Part shown: positions 8,323-14,887 of the stretch, in pieces
Numbering within the stretch: the stretch's first letter is position 1
Layout: each line of letters begins with the position of its first letter
NCBI GenBank assembly: GCA_902469965.1
Contig: CABREP010000018.1
Location: 1-37,462 of the forward strand
DNA length: 37,462 bases
DNA from: Egerieimonas sp900552095
Lineage (GTDB): Bacteria > Bacillota > Clostridia > Lachnospirales > Lachnospiraceae
Direction: 5' to 3'
Position numbers and translations under genes: made by a program
The notes under the pieces: model-generated
The model's database searches: none
What the model saw: the letters and a program-made list of their open reading frames with translations, nothing else
What the model was told of the DNA's origin: nothing

Positions 8323-8642
8323 TTGTGCATTTTATATATTTTAGCCCGGTATATCTTCTTTCTATATTGGTTATTACTAACAATTTATTTATTAACGCAC
8401 TATCATTTTGTTATTTTTCTCCAATTTTATGTTCTTATTTTTGTCTATTATATGCTTTTTATCCTGTTATATTTTTATCAATTTTCACCGCTGTTTTCTC
8501 TGCCAGCGCCACCCTTATCCCTGTTGTTTTTATACATTTTCCCCAGTTTATCACTGTTTTATCTTTTCCATTTTCGTTATTCTATTGTCATATACTCATT
8601 TTTACCCAATCTTTCCATCCGTTTTTTATGCATTTTTCCCAG
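8300..8642. other. T-rich non-coding spacer between two back-to-back promoters, with an imperfect direct repeat
   Basis: The gene-free stretch 8235-8722 is the only long one in the window. Between the two outward promoters lie about 320 bases that are very T-rich on the plus strand. Open frames there encode only low-complexity hydrophobic strings, which I regard as a composition artefact. An imperfect direct repeat is visible: 8526-8548 and 8621-8644 match at about 21 of 24 aligned positions (GTTTTT...CATTTT...CCCAGTT), 95 bases apart. No RNA gene, cre site or terminator was recognised. Confidence 0.5.
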
Positions 8643-8671
8643 TTGACACTAAGTATTTTTTGGTATACGCT
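8643..8671 (+). promoter_or_regulatory. Sigma-A promoter of the dehydrogenase/kinase/isomerase operon
   Basis: TTGACA (8643-8648) is followed after 17 bases by TACGCT (8666-8671), a weak -10 box. The placement is supported by the twin promoter, where the operator also begins at the last base of the -10 box. Confidence 0.65.
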
Positions 8672-8693
8672 TATGTAAAATTAAATTACATAA
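8671..8693. promoter_or_regulatory. Operator copy A: 23-bp palindrome at the dehydrogenase operon transcription start
   Basis: TTATGTAA (8671-8678) and TTACATAA (8686-8693) form a perfect 8-bp inverted repeat. Read in the transcription direction it shares 18 of 23 bases with copy B, including the first ten and last seven, and sits in the same place relative to its promoter. Confidence 0.7.
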
Positions 8694-8722
8694 GTTCTTA
8701 AAAAATAAAGGAGGAAATGACC

Positions 8723-9814
8723 ATGACAAACATTCCTGAGAAAATGAAAGCTATCGTAGCCTATGCTCCCGGAGATTATCGCTTTGAAATCGTAGATACT
8801 CCCAGAGCCGGCGAAGGCGAAATGATCCTTAAGGTTGAGGCCTGCGGAATCTGTGCCGGCGACGTAAAGTCTTTCCACGGAGCAAAAAGCTTCTGGGGCG
8901 GAGACGGAAATCCTCCCTATATTAAAGCTCCCATGATCCCCGGACATGAGTTTGTAGGACGGGTAGTTGAAATCGGCCCCGGTGTAAAAGGAAACTGGAA
9001 ACTGGGAGACCGCATCTGTCCTGAACAGATCGTTCCCTGCGGAGAGTGTATGTTCTGTAAAACGGGACGTTACTGGATGTGCGAAAAGCACGATCTCTTC
9101 GGATTCCAGAATAATGTGAACGGCGGTATGGCAGAATATGTAAAACTTACAAAAGAAGCGATCCCCCATCTGGTTCCCGATTCTCTTCCTATCGACAAGG
9201 CGATCCTGACAGAGCCCTACGCCTGCTCCTGGCATTGTGTAGACCGGGCACAGATCGGAAACCGGGATGTGGTCGTTCAGTCCGGTGTGGGAACTCTGGG
9301 ACTCGGCATGGTCGGTGCGATCAAACAGAAAAATCCCAAACTCCTGATCGTTCTGGATATGAACGATGCCCGCCTGGCAAAAGCAAAAGAGTTCGGTGCA
9401 GATATTGTTATGAATCCCGGAAAAATGGATGTGATCAGTGAAATCAAGAAACTGACCGGCGGCTACGGCTGTGACATCTATATTGAAGCTACCGGCCATC
9501 CTTCCAGCGTAGAACAGGGGCTGCAGTGCATCCGTAAGATGGGACGCTTTGTGGAATTCTCCGTATTCGGCGAGAAAGTTTCCGTAGACTGGAGTATCAT
9601 CAGCGACCGGAAAGAGCTGGATCTTCTGGGCGTTCACTTAAGCCCCTACTGCTTCGATACGGTTCTGGAATGGATCGAAGACGGCAAGCTGCCTACAGAC
9701 GGCGTTGTTTCCCATAAACTTCCCCTTGAAAAATGGGAAGAAGGTTTTGACATTGCTTCAAAAAGCGCAGAAGGCACCTTCAAAGTTGTTCTGGTTCCTT
9801 CCCAAAGCGAATAG
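8723..9814 (+). CDS. Zinc-dependent alcohol dehydrogenase resembling erythritol/L-threitol dehydrogenase
   Basis: The 363-residue medium-chain dehydrogenase has the catalytic zinc ligands in CGICAGDVK and GHEFVGRVVE. The structural-zinc cysteines lie in the CGECMFCKTGRYWMC segment (about residues 108-120), and the Rossmann strand is near GVGTLGLGMVGA. From memory, the patterns PEKMKA, IPGHEFVGRVVE, EQIVPC-ECLFCK-like, KHDLFGF and VDWSIISD-KELD are close to the mycobacterial erythritol/L-threitol dehydrogenase EltD. It would oxidise a C4 polyol to erythrulose with NAD(P). I chose the second ATG (8723), eight bases after AAGGAGG, over 8717, where the spacing is too short. First gene of a four-gene operon. 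General class is certain; C4 specificity is inference. Confidence 0.85.
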   Translation: MTNIPEKMKAIVAYAPGDYRFEIVDTPRAGEGEMILKVEACGICAGDVKSFHGAKSFWGGDGNPPYIKAPMIPGHEFVGRVVEIGPGVKGNWKLGDRICPEQIVPCGECMFCKTGRYWMCEKHDLFGFQNNVNGGMAEYVKLTKEAIPHLVPDSLPIDKAILTEPYACSWHCVDRAQIGNRDVVVQSGVGTLGLGMVGAIKQKNPKLLIVLDMNDARLAKAKEFGADIVMNPGKMDVISEIKKLTGGYGCDIYIEATGHPSSVEQGLQCIRKMGRFVEFSVFGEKVSVDWSIISDRKELDLLGVHLSPYCFDTVLEWIEDGKLPTDGVVSHKLPLEKWEEGFDIASKSAEGTFKVVLVPSQSE

Positions 9815-9828
9815 ACAGGAGGTTTCTT

Positions 9829-10839
9829 ATGCAGCGTATTCTGAACGATCCCGATTGTATTGTAGATGAAATGTTACAGGGCTTTTTAAATGTACACCCT
9901 GATATTGTGGCTCCCACAGAGAATCCCCGGGTAGTAAAATCCCGTTTTATATCCGGGGACAAGGTTGGCGTAGTGACCGGCGGCGGTTCCGGACATAAAC
10001 CGGCTTTCATCGGCTATGTAGGAGAAAATATGTGCGATGCAGCAGCTGTTGGTGAGATTTGTTCTTCCCCGACTGCCGCCGCTTTTCTCGACGCATTCAA
10101 AACAGCCGATCAGGGAAAAGGCGTCGCCTGCCTGTACGGCAATTACTCCGGCGACAACATGAATGTAAAAATGGCTGTAAAAATGGCCAAACGGGAAGGC
10201 ATTACTGTAAAGACTGTAGTGGCTAATGATGATGTCGCTTCCGCCCCGAAGGATCAGGCGGAAAAACGCCGCGGTGTGGCCGGAGAAATCTTTATGTGGA
10301 AAGCCGGCGGTGCCAGAGCTGCTCTGGGCGGTTCTCTTGACGAAGTCATTGCCGCTGCCCAGAAGGCGATCGACCATACCAGAAGCGTGGGGATCGGCCT
10401 GACTCCCTGCACACTCCCCGCTGTGGGACACCCCAATTTCCAGATTAAAGACGGCACGATGGAAGTGGGCATCGGCCATCACGGCGAACCTGGCATTGAA
10501 GTCTGCCCGCTGGAATCTGCCGCGCAGATGGCCCGCCGGATGACAGATATCGTTCTTCCGGATTACCCCATCGAAGAAGGGGACGAAGTTGCCGTCCTGG
10601 TCTCCGGCCTGGGCGCTACCCCGGTTATGGAACTTTACGTTCTTTTTGATGAAGTAAGAAAAATCCTGGAGGAGAAGAAGATCCGGATCCACAAATCTTA
10701 TGTAGGTAACTACTTTACTTCTCTGGATATGATGGGCGCTACCCTGACTGTGATGAAGCTGGATGACGAGCTTAAGACGCTGATCGATCTTCCCGTATAT
10801 ACCATGGGAATGAAAGAAAAACAGGGGAATCCGGCATAG
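9829..10839 (+). CDS. dhaK: Dihydroxyacetone-kinase-type subunit DhaK (candidate erythrulose kinase subunit)
   Basis: The 336-residue protein is a full DhaK domain. It has GGGSGHKPAFIGYVG (about residues 51-65), GNYSGD (104-109) and GIGHHGEPG, whose second His (His218) should form the covalent hemiaminal with the ketose carbonyl. DhaK binds short ketoses such as dihydroxyacetone while DhaL delivers phosphate. The dhaL gene follows after 12 bases, but no DhaM phosphoryl donor is present, so the pair is probably ATP-dependent, as in single-chain kinases. Beside an EltD-like dehydrogenase and an RpiB-like isomerase, D- or L-erythrulose is a better substrate guess than dihydroxyacetone. The ribosome binding site AGGAGG is strong. 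Confidence 0.9.
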   Translation: MQRILNDPDCIVDEMLQGFLNVHPDIVAPTENPRVVKSRFISGDKVGVVTGGGSGHKPAFIGYVGENMCDAAAVGEICSSPTAAAFLDAFKTADQGKGVACLYGNYSGDNMNVKMAVKMAKREGITVKTVVANDDVASAPKDQAEKRRGVAGEIFMWKAGGARAALGGSLDEVIAAAQKAIDHTRSVGIGLTPCTLPAVGHPNFQIKDGTMEVGIGHHGEPGIEVCPLESAAQMARRMTDIVLPDYPIEEGDEVAVLVSGLGATPVMELYVLFDEVRKILEEKKIRIHKSYVGNYFTSLDMMGATLTVMKLDDELKTLIDLPVYTMGMKEKQGNPA

Positions 10840-10851
10840 AGGAGGTACGGT

Positions 10852-11502
10852 ATGAACACATTTAAAAACGAAAACGGAAAATCTGTCCTTTCCTGTATGG
10901 TCAGGGGAATCCAGGAAAATAAAGCTTATCTGGGTGAAGTAGACGGCCTGATCGGCGACGGCGACCACGGCATGAATATGAATAAGGGCTTCTCCCTTTT
11001 CGGCAGCCGCTTTGCAGACCAGGATCTTTCCTTTACTGACGGACTCTATGAACTGGGAAATATCCTGTTTTCAGAGATTGGCGGCTCTATGGGCCCTATT
11101 TACGGAACTGTTTTCATGGATGCAGCCGATGCCGGAGAGGGACTGGAAGAAATCACCCTTCCGGATCTCGCTTCCATGCTCGGCGCCGGGTTAAAGGGAC
11201 TGATGGAAATTGTAGACGCCAAGGTGGGCGATAAAACACTGGTAGATACCCTCTCCCCTTCTGTGGACAGCCTAACTGCTTCCGCAGAAAACGGCGAAAC
11301 TTTCGCCGACGCACTTAAAAAAATGAAAGAGGCCGCCAGAGCCGGAAGAGACTCCACCAAAGATATGGTGGCAAAATTCGGCCGTTCCAGCCGTCTGGGC
11401 GAACGCTCCAGAGGTGTTCTGGACGCCGGCGCCACCTCCTGCTGCATCATTCTGGAATCCATGGCTGACGGCATCCTTGCACTTCTCGATCAGGAGGGAT
11501 AG
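10852..11502 (+). CDS. dhaL: Dihydroxyacetone-kinase-type nucleotide subunit DhaL
   Basis: The 216-residue all-helical protein shows the DhaL nucleotide/magnesium site: DGLIGDGDHGMNM (about residues 31-43, the three Asp that bind two metal ions), GGSMGPIYGT, GDKTLVDTL and GRSSRLGERSRGVLDAGATS near residues 175-195. DhaL provides ADP/ATP for phosphoryl transfer to the ketose bound by DhaK. Because dhaM is missing from the operon, ATP rather than the PTS is the likely donor, although several PTS systems lie close by. It sits between dhaK and the RpiB-like gene with short gaps and strong GGAGG ribosome binding sites. Confidence 0.9.
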   Translation: MNTFKNENGKSVLSCMVRGIQENKAYLGEVDGLIGDGDHGMNMNKGFSLFGSRFADQDLSFTDGLYELGNILFSEIGGSMGPIYGTVFMDAADAGEGLEEITLPDLASMLGAGLKGLMEIVDAKVGDKTLVDTLSPSVDSLTASAENGETFADALKKMKEAARAGRDSTKDMVAKFGRSSRLGERSRGVLDAGATSCCIILESMADGILALLDQEG

Positions 11503-11505
11503 ATT

Positions 11506-11952
11506 ATGAAACTTGCGATTGGCTGTGATGAAGCCGCTTATTCTTTAAAAGAAGCAATCATGGAACACCTGCAGAAAAAAGGCATCGATTTTGATGATTT
11601 TGGCGCCGCCAAAGGCGAAGTAGTCCTGTATCCCGATATTGCTTTCAAAGTTGCAGATGCCGTGGCTTCCGGAGCGTATGACAGGGGCATTCTGGTATGC
11701 GGAACCGGAATCGGCATGGCTATCTGCGCAAATAAAGTTCCCGGAATCCGGGCTGCCGTCTGCCACGATCCATTTTCCACAGAGCGCTCCAGAAAGAGCA
11801 ACGATGCACAGATCATGTGTATGGGAGAACGTGTCATCGGAGTAGAACTGGCCAAGTATCTGGTGGACCTGTGGCTCACCTGTGACTTTGCCGGAGGCGG
11901 ATCTGCTCCCAAGGTTGCACGGATCAAAGAACTGGAAGAGGCTCACCGATAA
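11506..11952 (+). CDS. rpiB: RpiB/LacAB-family sugar-phosphate isomerase, candidate D-erythrulose-4-phosphate isomerase
   Basis: The 148-residue protein has the RpiB fold and active-site pattern: IGCDEAAYSLKE at the N terminus, LVCGTGIGM with the catalytic-base Cys65, ANKVPGIRAAVCHDP, and GERVIGVELAKYLVD. Two differences from E. coli RpiB stand out: the His after the first Asp is Glu9, and the ring-opening His (E. coli His99) aligns with Ser98. A four-carbon ketose phosphate cannot form the ring that this His opens, so the changes suit erythrulose-4-phosphate/erythrose-4-phosphate isomerisation, the role of the RpiB-like DerI in mycobacteria. Last gene of the operon, three bases after dhaL and before a strong terminator. 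An ordinary ribose-5-phosphate isomerase role is not excluded. Confidence 0.88.
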   Translation: MKLAIGCDEAAYSLKEAIMEHLQKKGIDFDDFGAAKGEVVLYPDIAFKVADAVASGAYDRGILVCGTGIGMAICANKVPGIRAAVCHDPFSTERSRKSNDAQIMCMGERVIGVELAKYLVDLWLTCDFAGGGSAPKVARIKELEEAHR

Positions 11953-11967
11953 AATTTCCTTCTCACA

Positions 11968-12014
11968 AAAATACGGGTGGAAAACTTGAAGTTCAAGTTT
12001 TCCACCCGTATTTT
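11968..12014. terminator. Bidirectional terminator with a perfect 23-bp stem
   Basis: The left arm 11968-11990 and right arm 11992-12014 are exact reverse complements around a single G. They have A-runs on the left and T-runs on the right, so they serve both the plus operon ending at 11952 and the minus PTS operon ending at 12018. Confidence 0.9.
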
Positions 12015-12017
12015 CTT

Positions 12018-13121
12018 TTAGAAAATCTGAATATCTGCCAGATCCAGCTCTTCCTCTTCTTCTGTATCCTCAGTCACAGCTGCTTCTGTCTTATTTTTTG
12101 CGATCACCGCGTACAGAACTCCGGTAACTACCACATTCACCAGGATTGCCAGCAGTCCTGTCCAGGGCCGGGTCATGGTGGGCAGCATCAGGAATCCGCC
12201 AAAAGGTACGGTAGAATCAGCTCCCAGGATCATGGTCACAGCTCCGCCGCAGGCACCTCCCACTGCGGAAGCTACCAGCGCCCGTCCCAGATCACTCATA
12301 ACGATGGGAATGACACCTTCTACGATGTTAAGTACACCCATGGGCACCGCAGATTTTAAGTTTTCCACCTGTTCCTGCTCATAGATATTTTTGTGCATTG
12401 CCTTTGCCACAAAGAATGCAAACCCGAATCCGATCGGTGTTGCAGTATTTACCAGCTGCAGAGCAGTTACCGGCTCGTTAATGCCGGATGCCAGCAGAGT
12501 CAGCGTAAATGCATAAACGGTCTTGTTGATCGGCCCTCCGAAGTCTACGATACACAAACTTCCGATTACCACGCCCAGAAGGAGTTTGGAAGAAGTTCCC
12601 AGACCCATCAGAACATCGGTCAGCCAGGTTGTAAATGCTGCGATGGGAATACCCAGCACATAGATCATAACCAGTCCCGCTATAAAAGAAGAGATCAGCG
12701 GAACAATAACAGTCGGCATCAGTCCTTTTGCCCAGGATGGCAGTTTTAAGTTTTTAATGATGAACAGAGCCAGGTATCCGGCAATGTAACCGCCCAGGAT
12801 TCCCCCGATAAAACCGGCACTGATCGCAATCGCAGACAGACCTACTACAAATCCCGGAGCGATACCCGGTTTTCCCGCGATAGAATAAGCAATTCCCACT
12901 GCGATAATCAGGGGAAGCAGACCAAGCGCAGCTCCTCCCATCGTTGCAAGTGCATCCCAGAAGGTAAACTGTCCCTGAATCAGACCGCTGGCATACATAT
13001 TGGTTCCGCCCATAGCCATGCCGATGGCCACAAGAAAACCGCCGCCGCAGACAATCGGTATCATGTACGAAATTGAGGTCAGCAAATGCCCCTTAAGATT
13101 TAGTTTTTTTAATTTTTCCAT
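12018..13121 (-). CDS. Fructose-family PTS EIIC permease with acidic C-terminal tail
   Basis: The 367-residue membrane protein has about nine to ten hydrophobic segments and the fructose-type EIIC pattern: HLLTSISYMIPIVCGGGFLVAIG at the N terminus, GKPGIAPGFV, GGILGGYIAGY, DFGGPINKTVYAF (substrate-binding signature) and PFGGFLMLP near the end. It transports and phosphorylates a hexose or similar sugar with its EIIA and EIIB partners upstream in the operon. The last 14 or so residues (EEEEELDLADIQIF) form an acidic tail nearly identical to that of the EIIA protein encoded at 13836-14360. The gene has a GGAGGGG ribosome binding site 13 bases after the epimerase gene. Sugar identity is not readable. 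Confidence 0.9.
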   Translation of the reverse strand: MEKLKKLNLKGHLLTSISYMIPIVCGGGFLVAIGMAMGGTNMYASGLIQGQFTFWDALATMGGAALGLLPLIIAVGIAYSIAGKPGIAPGFVVGLSAIAISAGFIGGILGGYIAGYLALFIIKNLKLPSWAKGLMPTVIVPLISSFIAGLVMIYVLGIPIAAFTTWLTDVLMGLGTSSKLLLGVVIGSLCIVDFGGPINKTVYAFTLTLLASGINEPVTALQLVNTATPIGFGFAFFVAKAMHKNIYEQEQVENLKSAVPMGVLNIVEGVIPIVMSDLGRALVASAVGGACGGAVTMILGADSTVPFGGFLMLPTMTRPWTGLLAILVNVVVTGVLYAVIAKNKTEAAVTEDTEEEEELDLADIQIF

Positions 13122-13133
13122 TTTTCCCCTCCA

Positions 13134-13817
13134 TTAAACTGCTTTTTCCAGCATACAGTTATTATATTCCTGCTCCATCTTGCGGCAGGCTGTATCAAGA
13201 TCCTGATCCAGGCCAAAGAGTCCGGCATTTCCCACGATCAGGATATCAGCTCCCGCCTCGGTCAGCTGTCTGTAATTTTCTTTATTACAATGACCGTCGA
13301 TCTGAATCTTGTAGTGATATCCCATCTCTTCTCGAAGCGCTTTCGCCTGGCGGATCTTTGCATACATCTGATCGATGAACTTCTGTCCTGCAAAACCGAT
13401 ATCCACTGTCATGATCGTCAGCATATCAATGTATTCCAGATAGGATTCCACATAGCTCAAAGGAGTTGCCGGATTGAGCACAACGCCGCATTTGCAGCCC
13501 AGATCCCGGATCATATGCATGGTCCGGAATGCGTTTGTGTTGATCGTCTCCGCGTGCGGACTGATGTAAGTGGCGCCGGCTTTTGCGCACATCTCAATCC
13601 AGTCGGACGGCTCCGTGGTCATCAGATGCACATCCATCTCTGTTTCTGTCAGCCCCCGGCAGCTCTTTAAAATTCCCGGTGTCAGCGCCATATTTTTGCA
13701 GAAATGCCCGTCCATGATATCCACATGATACAGATTGACATACTGATCCATAACTGCAAACTGCTCTTTCATTTTTCCAAAATCCATGCACATCAGCGAA
13801 GGTGCAAATGTTACCAT
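13134..13817 (-). CDS. Ribulose-phosphate 3-epimerase family protein, allulose-6-phosphate 3-epimerase (AlsE)-like
   Basis: The 227-residue TIM-barrel protein matches the Rpe/AlsE family. It has APSLMCMD (strand 1), HVDIMDGHF (metal-binding His and catalytic Asp), DVHLMTTEP, ISPHAETIN, NPATPL, MTVDIGFAGQKF (second catalytic Asp) and QIDGHCNKEN. The spellings SLMCMD, MDGHF and HAETIN follow E. coli AlsE more closely than Rpe. Such enzymes invert C3 of ketose phosphates: allulose-6-phosphate to fructose-6-phosphate, or ribulose- to xylulose-5-phosphate. Being inside a PTS operon suggests it acts on the phosphorylated PTS product. The start at 13817 has GGGAG upstream. Substrate assignment is inference. 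Confidence 0.85.
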   Translation of the reverse strand: MVTFAPSLMCMDFGKMKEQFAVMDQYVNLYHVDIMDGHFCKNMALTPGILKSCRGLTETEMDVHLMTTEPSDWIEMCAKAGATYISPHAETINTNAFRTMHMIRDLGCKCGVVLNPATPLSYVESYLEYIDMLTIMTVDIGFAGQKFIDQMYAKIRQAKALREEMGYHYKIQIDGHCNKENYRQLTEAGADILIVGNAGLFGLDQDLDTACRKMEQEYNNCMLEKAV

Positions 13818-13835
13818 AACTTTTTCTCCCTCTCT

Positions 13836-14360
13836 TTACAAAATAGAAATCTCATCCAGATCCAGCTCTTCCTCTTCACTCTCCGGCTCTTCTGCCGGCA
13901 TTTCCGGATCTGTCAGAAATGTATGTATCACATCCTCTGCGGTATCAGCTTTCATAAGCTGGCTTACCACTGCATCATTTCCCAGCTTTTTCGAGAACAT
14001 GGCCAGCATCCTCAAGTGCTCTTCCGCTCCCTGATTGTCCGCTCCCACTGCAAAGAGAATGATCACTTTTGCCCCGGTATCATCCAGGCTCTCCCACTCG
14101 ATCTCCTGATCCAGTACAGCCACTGCCACGCCGGGTGTTACCACCGCTTCGCTTCTCCCGTGGGGGATTGCAATATAATTTCCGATTCCGGTCTCTCCGA
14201 TCGCTTCTCTCTCATAGACGTCCCGGATATAAACCTCTTTATCCCGGATCGTTCCGGCTTCCAAAAGCATCTCCGCCATCGCGTCCAGCGCCTCCGCCTT
14301 ATTCTGTACTTTCAGATGTACTGCGATTGCCTTCGGATTCAATACCTCTGTAAATTCCAT
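13836..14360 (-). CDS. Fructose-family PTS EIIA with acidic C-terminal tail
   Basis: The 174-residue cytoplasmic protein has the PTS_EIIA_2 domain over about residues 5-150. The phosphorylation site is His67 in GIGNYIAIPHGRSE. It takes phosphate from HPr and passes it to the EIIB encoded just upstream. The last stretch (about 155-174) is Glu-rich and ends EEEELDLDEISIL, closely matching the tail of the EIIC from the same operon; the DNA shares a 22-base identical block (13856-13877 and 12038-12059). It is 18 bases from the epimerase gene and 13 from the EIIB gene, with an AGGAGAG ribosome binding site. Confidence 0.9.
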   Translation of the reverse strand: MEFTEVLNPKAIAVHLKVQNKAEALDAMAEMLLEAGTIRDKEVYIRDVYEREAIGETGIGNYIAIPHGRSEAVVTPGVAVAVLDQEIEWESLDDTGAKVIILFAVGADNQGAEEHLRMLAMFSKKLGNDAVVSQLMKADTAEDVIHTFLTDPEMPAEEPESEEEELDLDEISIL

Positions 14361-14373
14361 TGCTCTCTCCTCC

Positions 14374-14691
14374 TCAGCTGGCCGCCTCTACCACTTCTTT
14401 TGCCTTGGCCATCAGCTTGTTCGGCGCTTTGATCGCCACGTCTGTGGGAACCTGGATGATCCGCTTTCCGTCGAAACGCTCCCGGTCTGCAATCTTCACA
14501 TCAATTGCCAGGATCACAATATCGGCCGCTGCAATTTCCTCATCTGTCAGCGCATTTTCTTTTCCGATGCTTCCCTGGGTTTCAAATCTTGCCTCGAATC
14601 CCGCCTTCTCTGCCGCCTTCTCCAGCTTTTCCTGAGCAATGTAAGTATGGGCGATTCCTACCGTACATGCACAAACTCCAACAACTTTCAT
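14374..14691 (-). CDS. Fructose-family PTS EIIB
   Basis: The 105-residue protein begins MKVVGVCACTVGIAHTYIAQE, the fructose-type EIIB phosphorylation loop (family pattern ACPTGIAHTY). Cys9 is the probable phosphocysteine; the usual Pro-Thr after it is Thr-Val here. It relays phosphate from EIIA His67 to the sugar in EIIC. It is the first gene of the EIIB-EIIA-epimerase-EIIC operon, with an AAGGAGG ribosome binding site and an extended -10 promoter upstream. Stand-alone B, A and C subunits, rather than one fused FruA chain, are common in clostridia. Confidence 0.92.
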   Translation of the reverse strand: MKVVGVCACTVGIAHTYIAQEKLEKAAEKAGFEARFETQGSIGKENALTDEEIAAADIVILAIDVKIADRERFDGKRIIQVPTDVAIKAPNKLMAKAKEVVEAAS

Positions 14692-14746
14692 TTTATATTC
14701 CTCCTTTATAATCTCCTGCTCGGATGTCTTTGTTCTTCATGGCTTT

Positions 14747-14755
14747 ACTATACCA
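14747..14755 (-). promoter_or_regulatory. Extended -10 promoter of the fructose-type PTS operon
   Basis: The minus strand reads TGGTATAGT (TGn extended -10), 55 bases before the EIIB start codon. The -35 region is poor, suggesting activator dependence. Confidence 0.5.
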
Positions 14756-14774
14756 TCCGTCCCCCGCAAACAGA

Positions 14775-14814
14775 AGTCCAGAAGCTTTCAACTTCTTTTG
14801 CAGAGCGCTGGACT
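14775..14814. promoter_or_regulatory. Inverted repeat upstream of the fructose-type PTS promoter
   Basis: AGTCCAG (14775-14781) and CTGGACT (14808-14814) form a perfect 7-bp inverted repeat 26 bases apart, just upstream of the -35 region. A smaller GAAG/CTTC repeat lies inside. Its position suits an activator site, possibly for the PRD regulator. No direct evidence. Confidence 0.35.
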
Positions 14815-14826
14815 AAAAAAGGGCGC

Positions 14827-14869
14827 AAAAAAACTGCCGGAAAATGTACCTGATACATCTTACAGCAGT
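14827..14869 (-). terminator. Intrinsic terminator after the ascorbate-type EIIC gene
   Basis: On the minus strand ACTGCTG (14869-14863) pairs with CGGCAGT (14839-14833) around an inner ATGTA/TACAT hairpin, followed by a run of T. It lies 19 bases after the EIIC stop and separates the two PTS operons. Confidence 0.75.
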
Positions 14870-14887
14870 CTCGCTTTACTTTTTATC

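Noticed and set aside
8257..8701. Overlapping plus-strand open frames of 97-129 codons with very hydrophobic products in the T-rich spacer
   Set aside because: They lack ribosome binding sites, overlap one another in different frames, and their Phe/Leu/Tyr/Ile-rich content simply reflects T-rich DNA.
8681..9637. Long minus-strand open frame (318 codons) antisense to the dehydrogenase gene
   Set aside because: It is a shadow of the dehydrogenase reading frame; the plus-strand product has clear family motifs and a ribosome binding site, the antisense one does not.
9886..10968. Long minus-strand open frame (360 codons) antisense to dhaK
   Set aside because: No recognisable domain, Phe/His/Ser-rich composition typical of antisense frames, and no promoter or ribosome binding site.
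11968..12014. The 47-base near-perfect palindrome considered as a mobile-element end or attachment site
   Set aside because: It sits exactly between two convergent operons with A- and T-runs at its ends, so a bidirectional terminator explains it fully.
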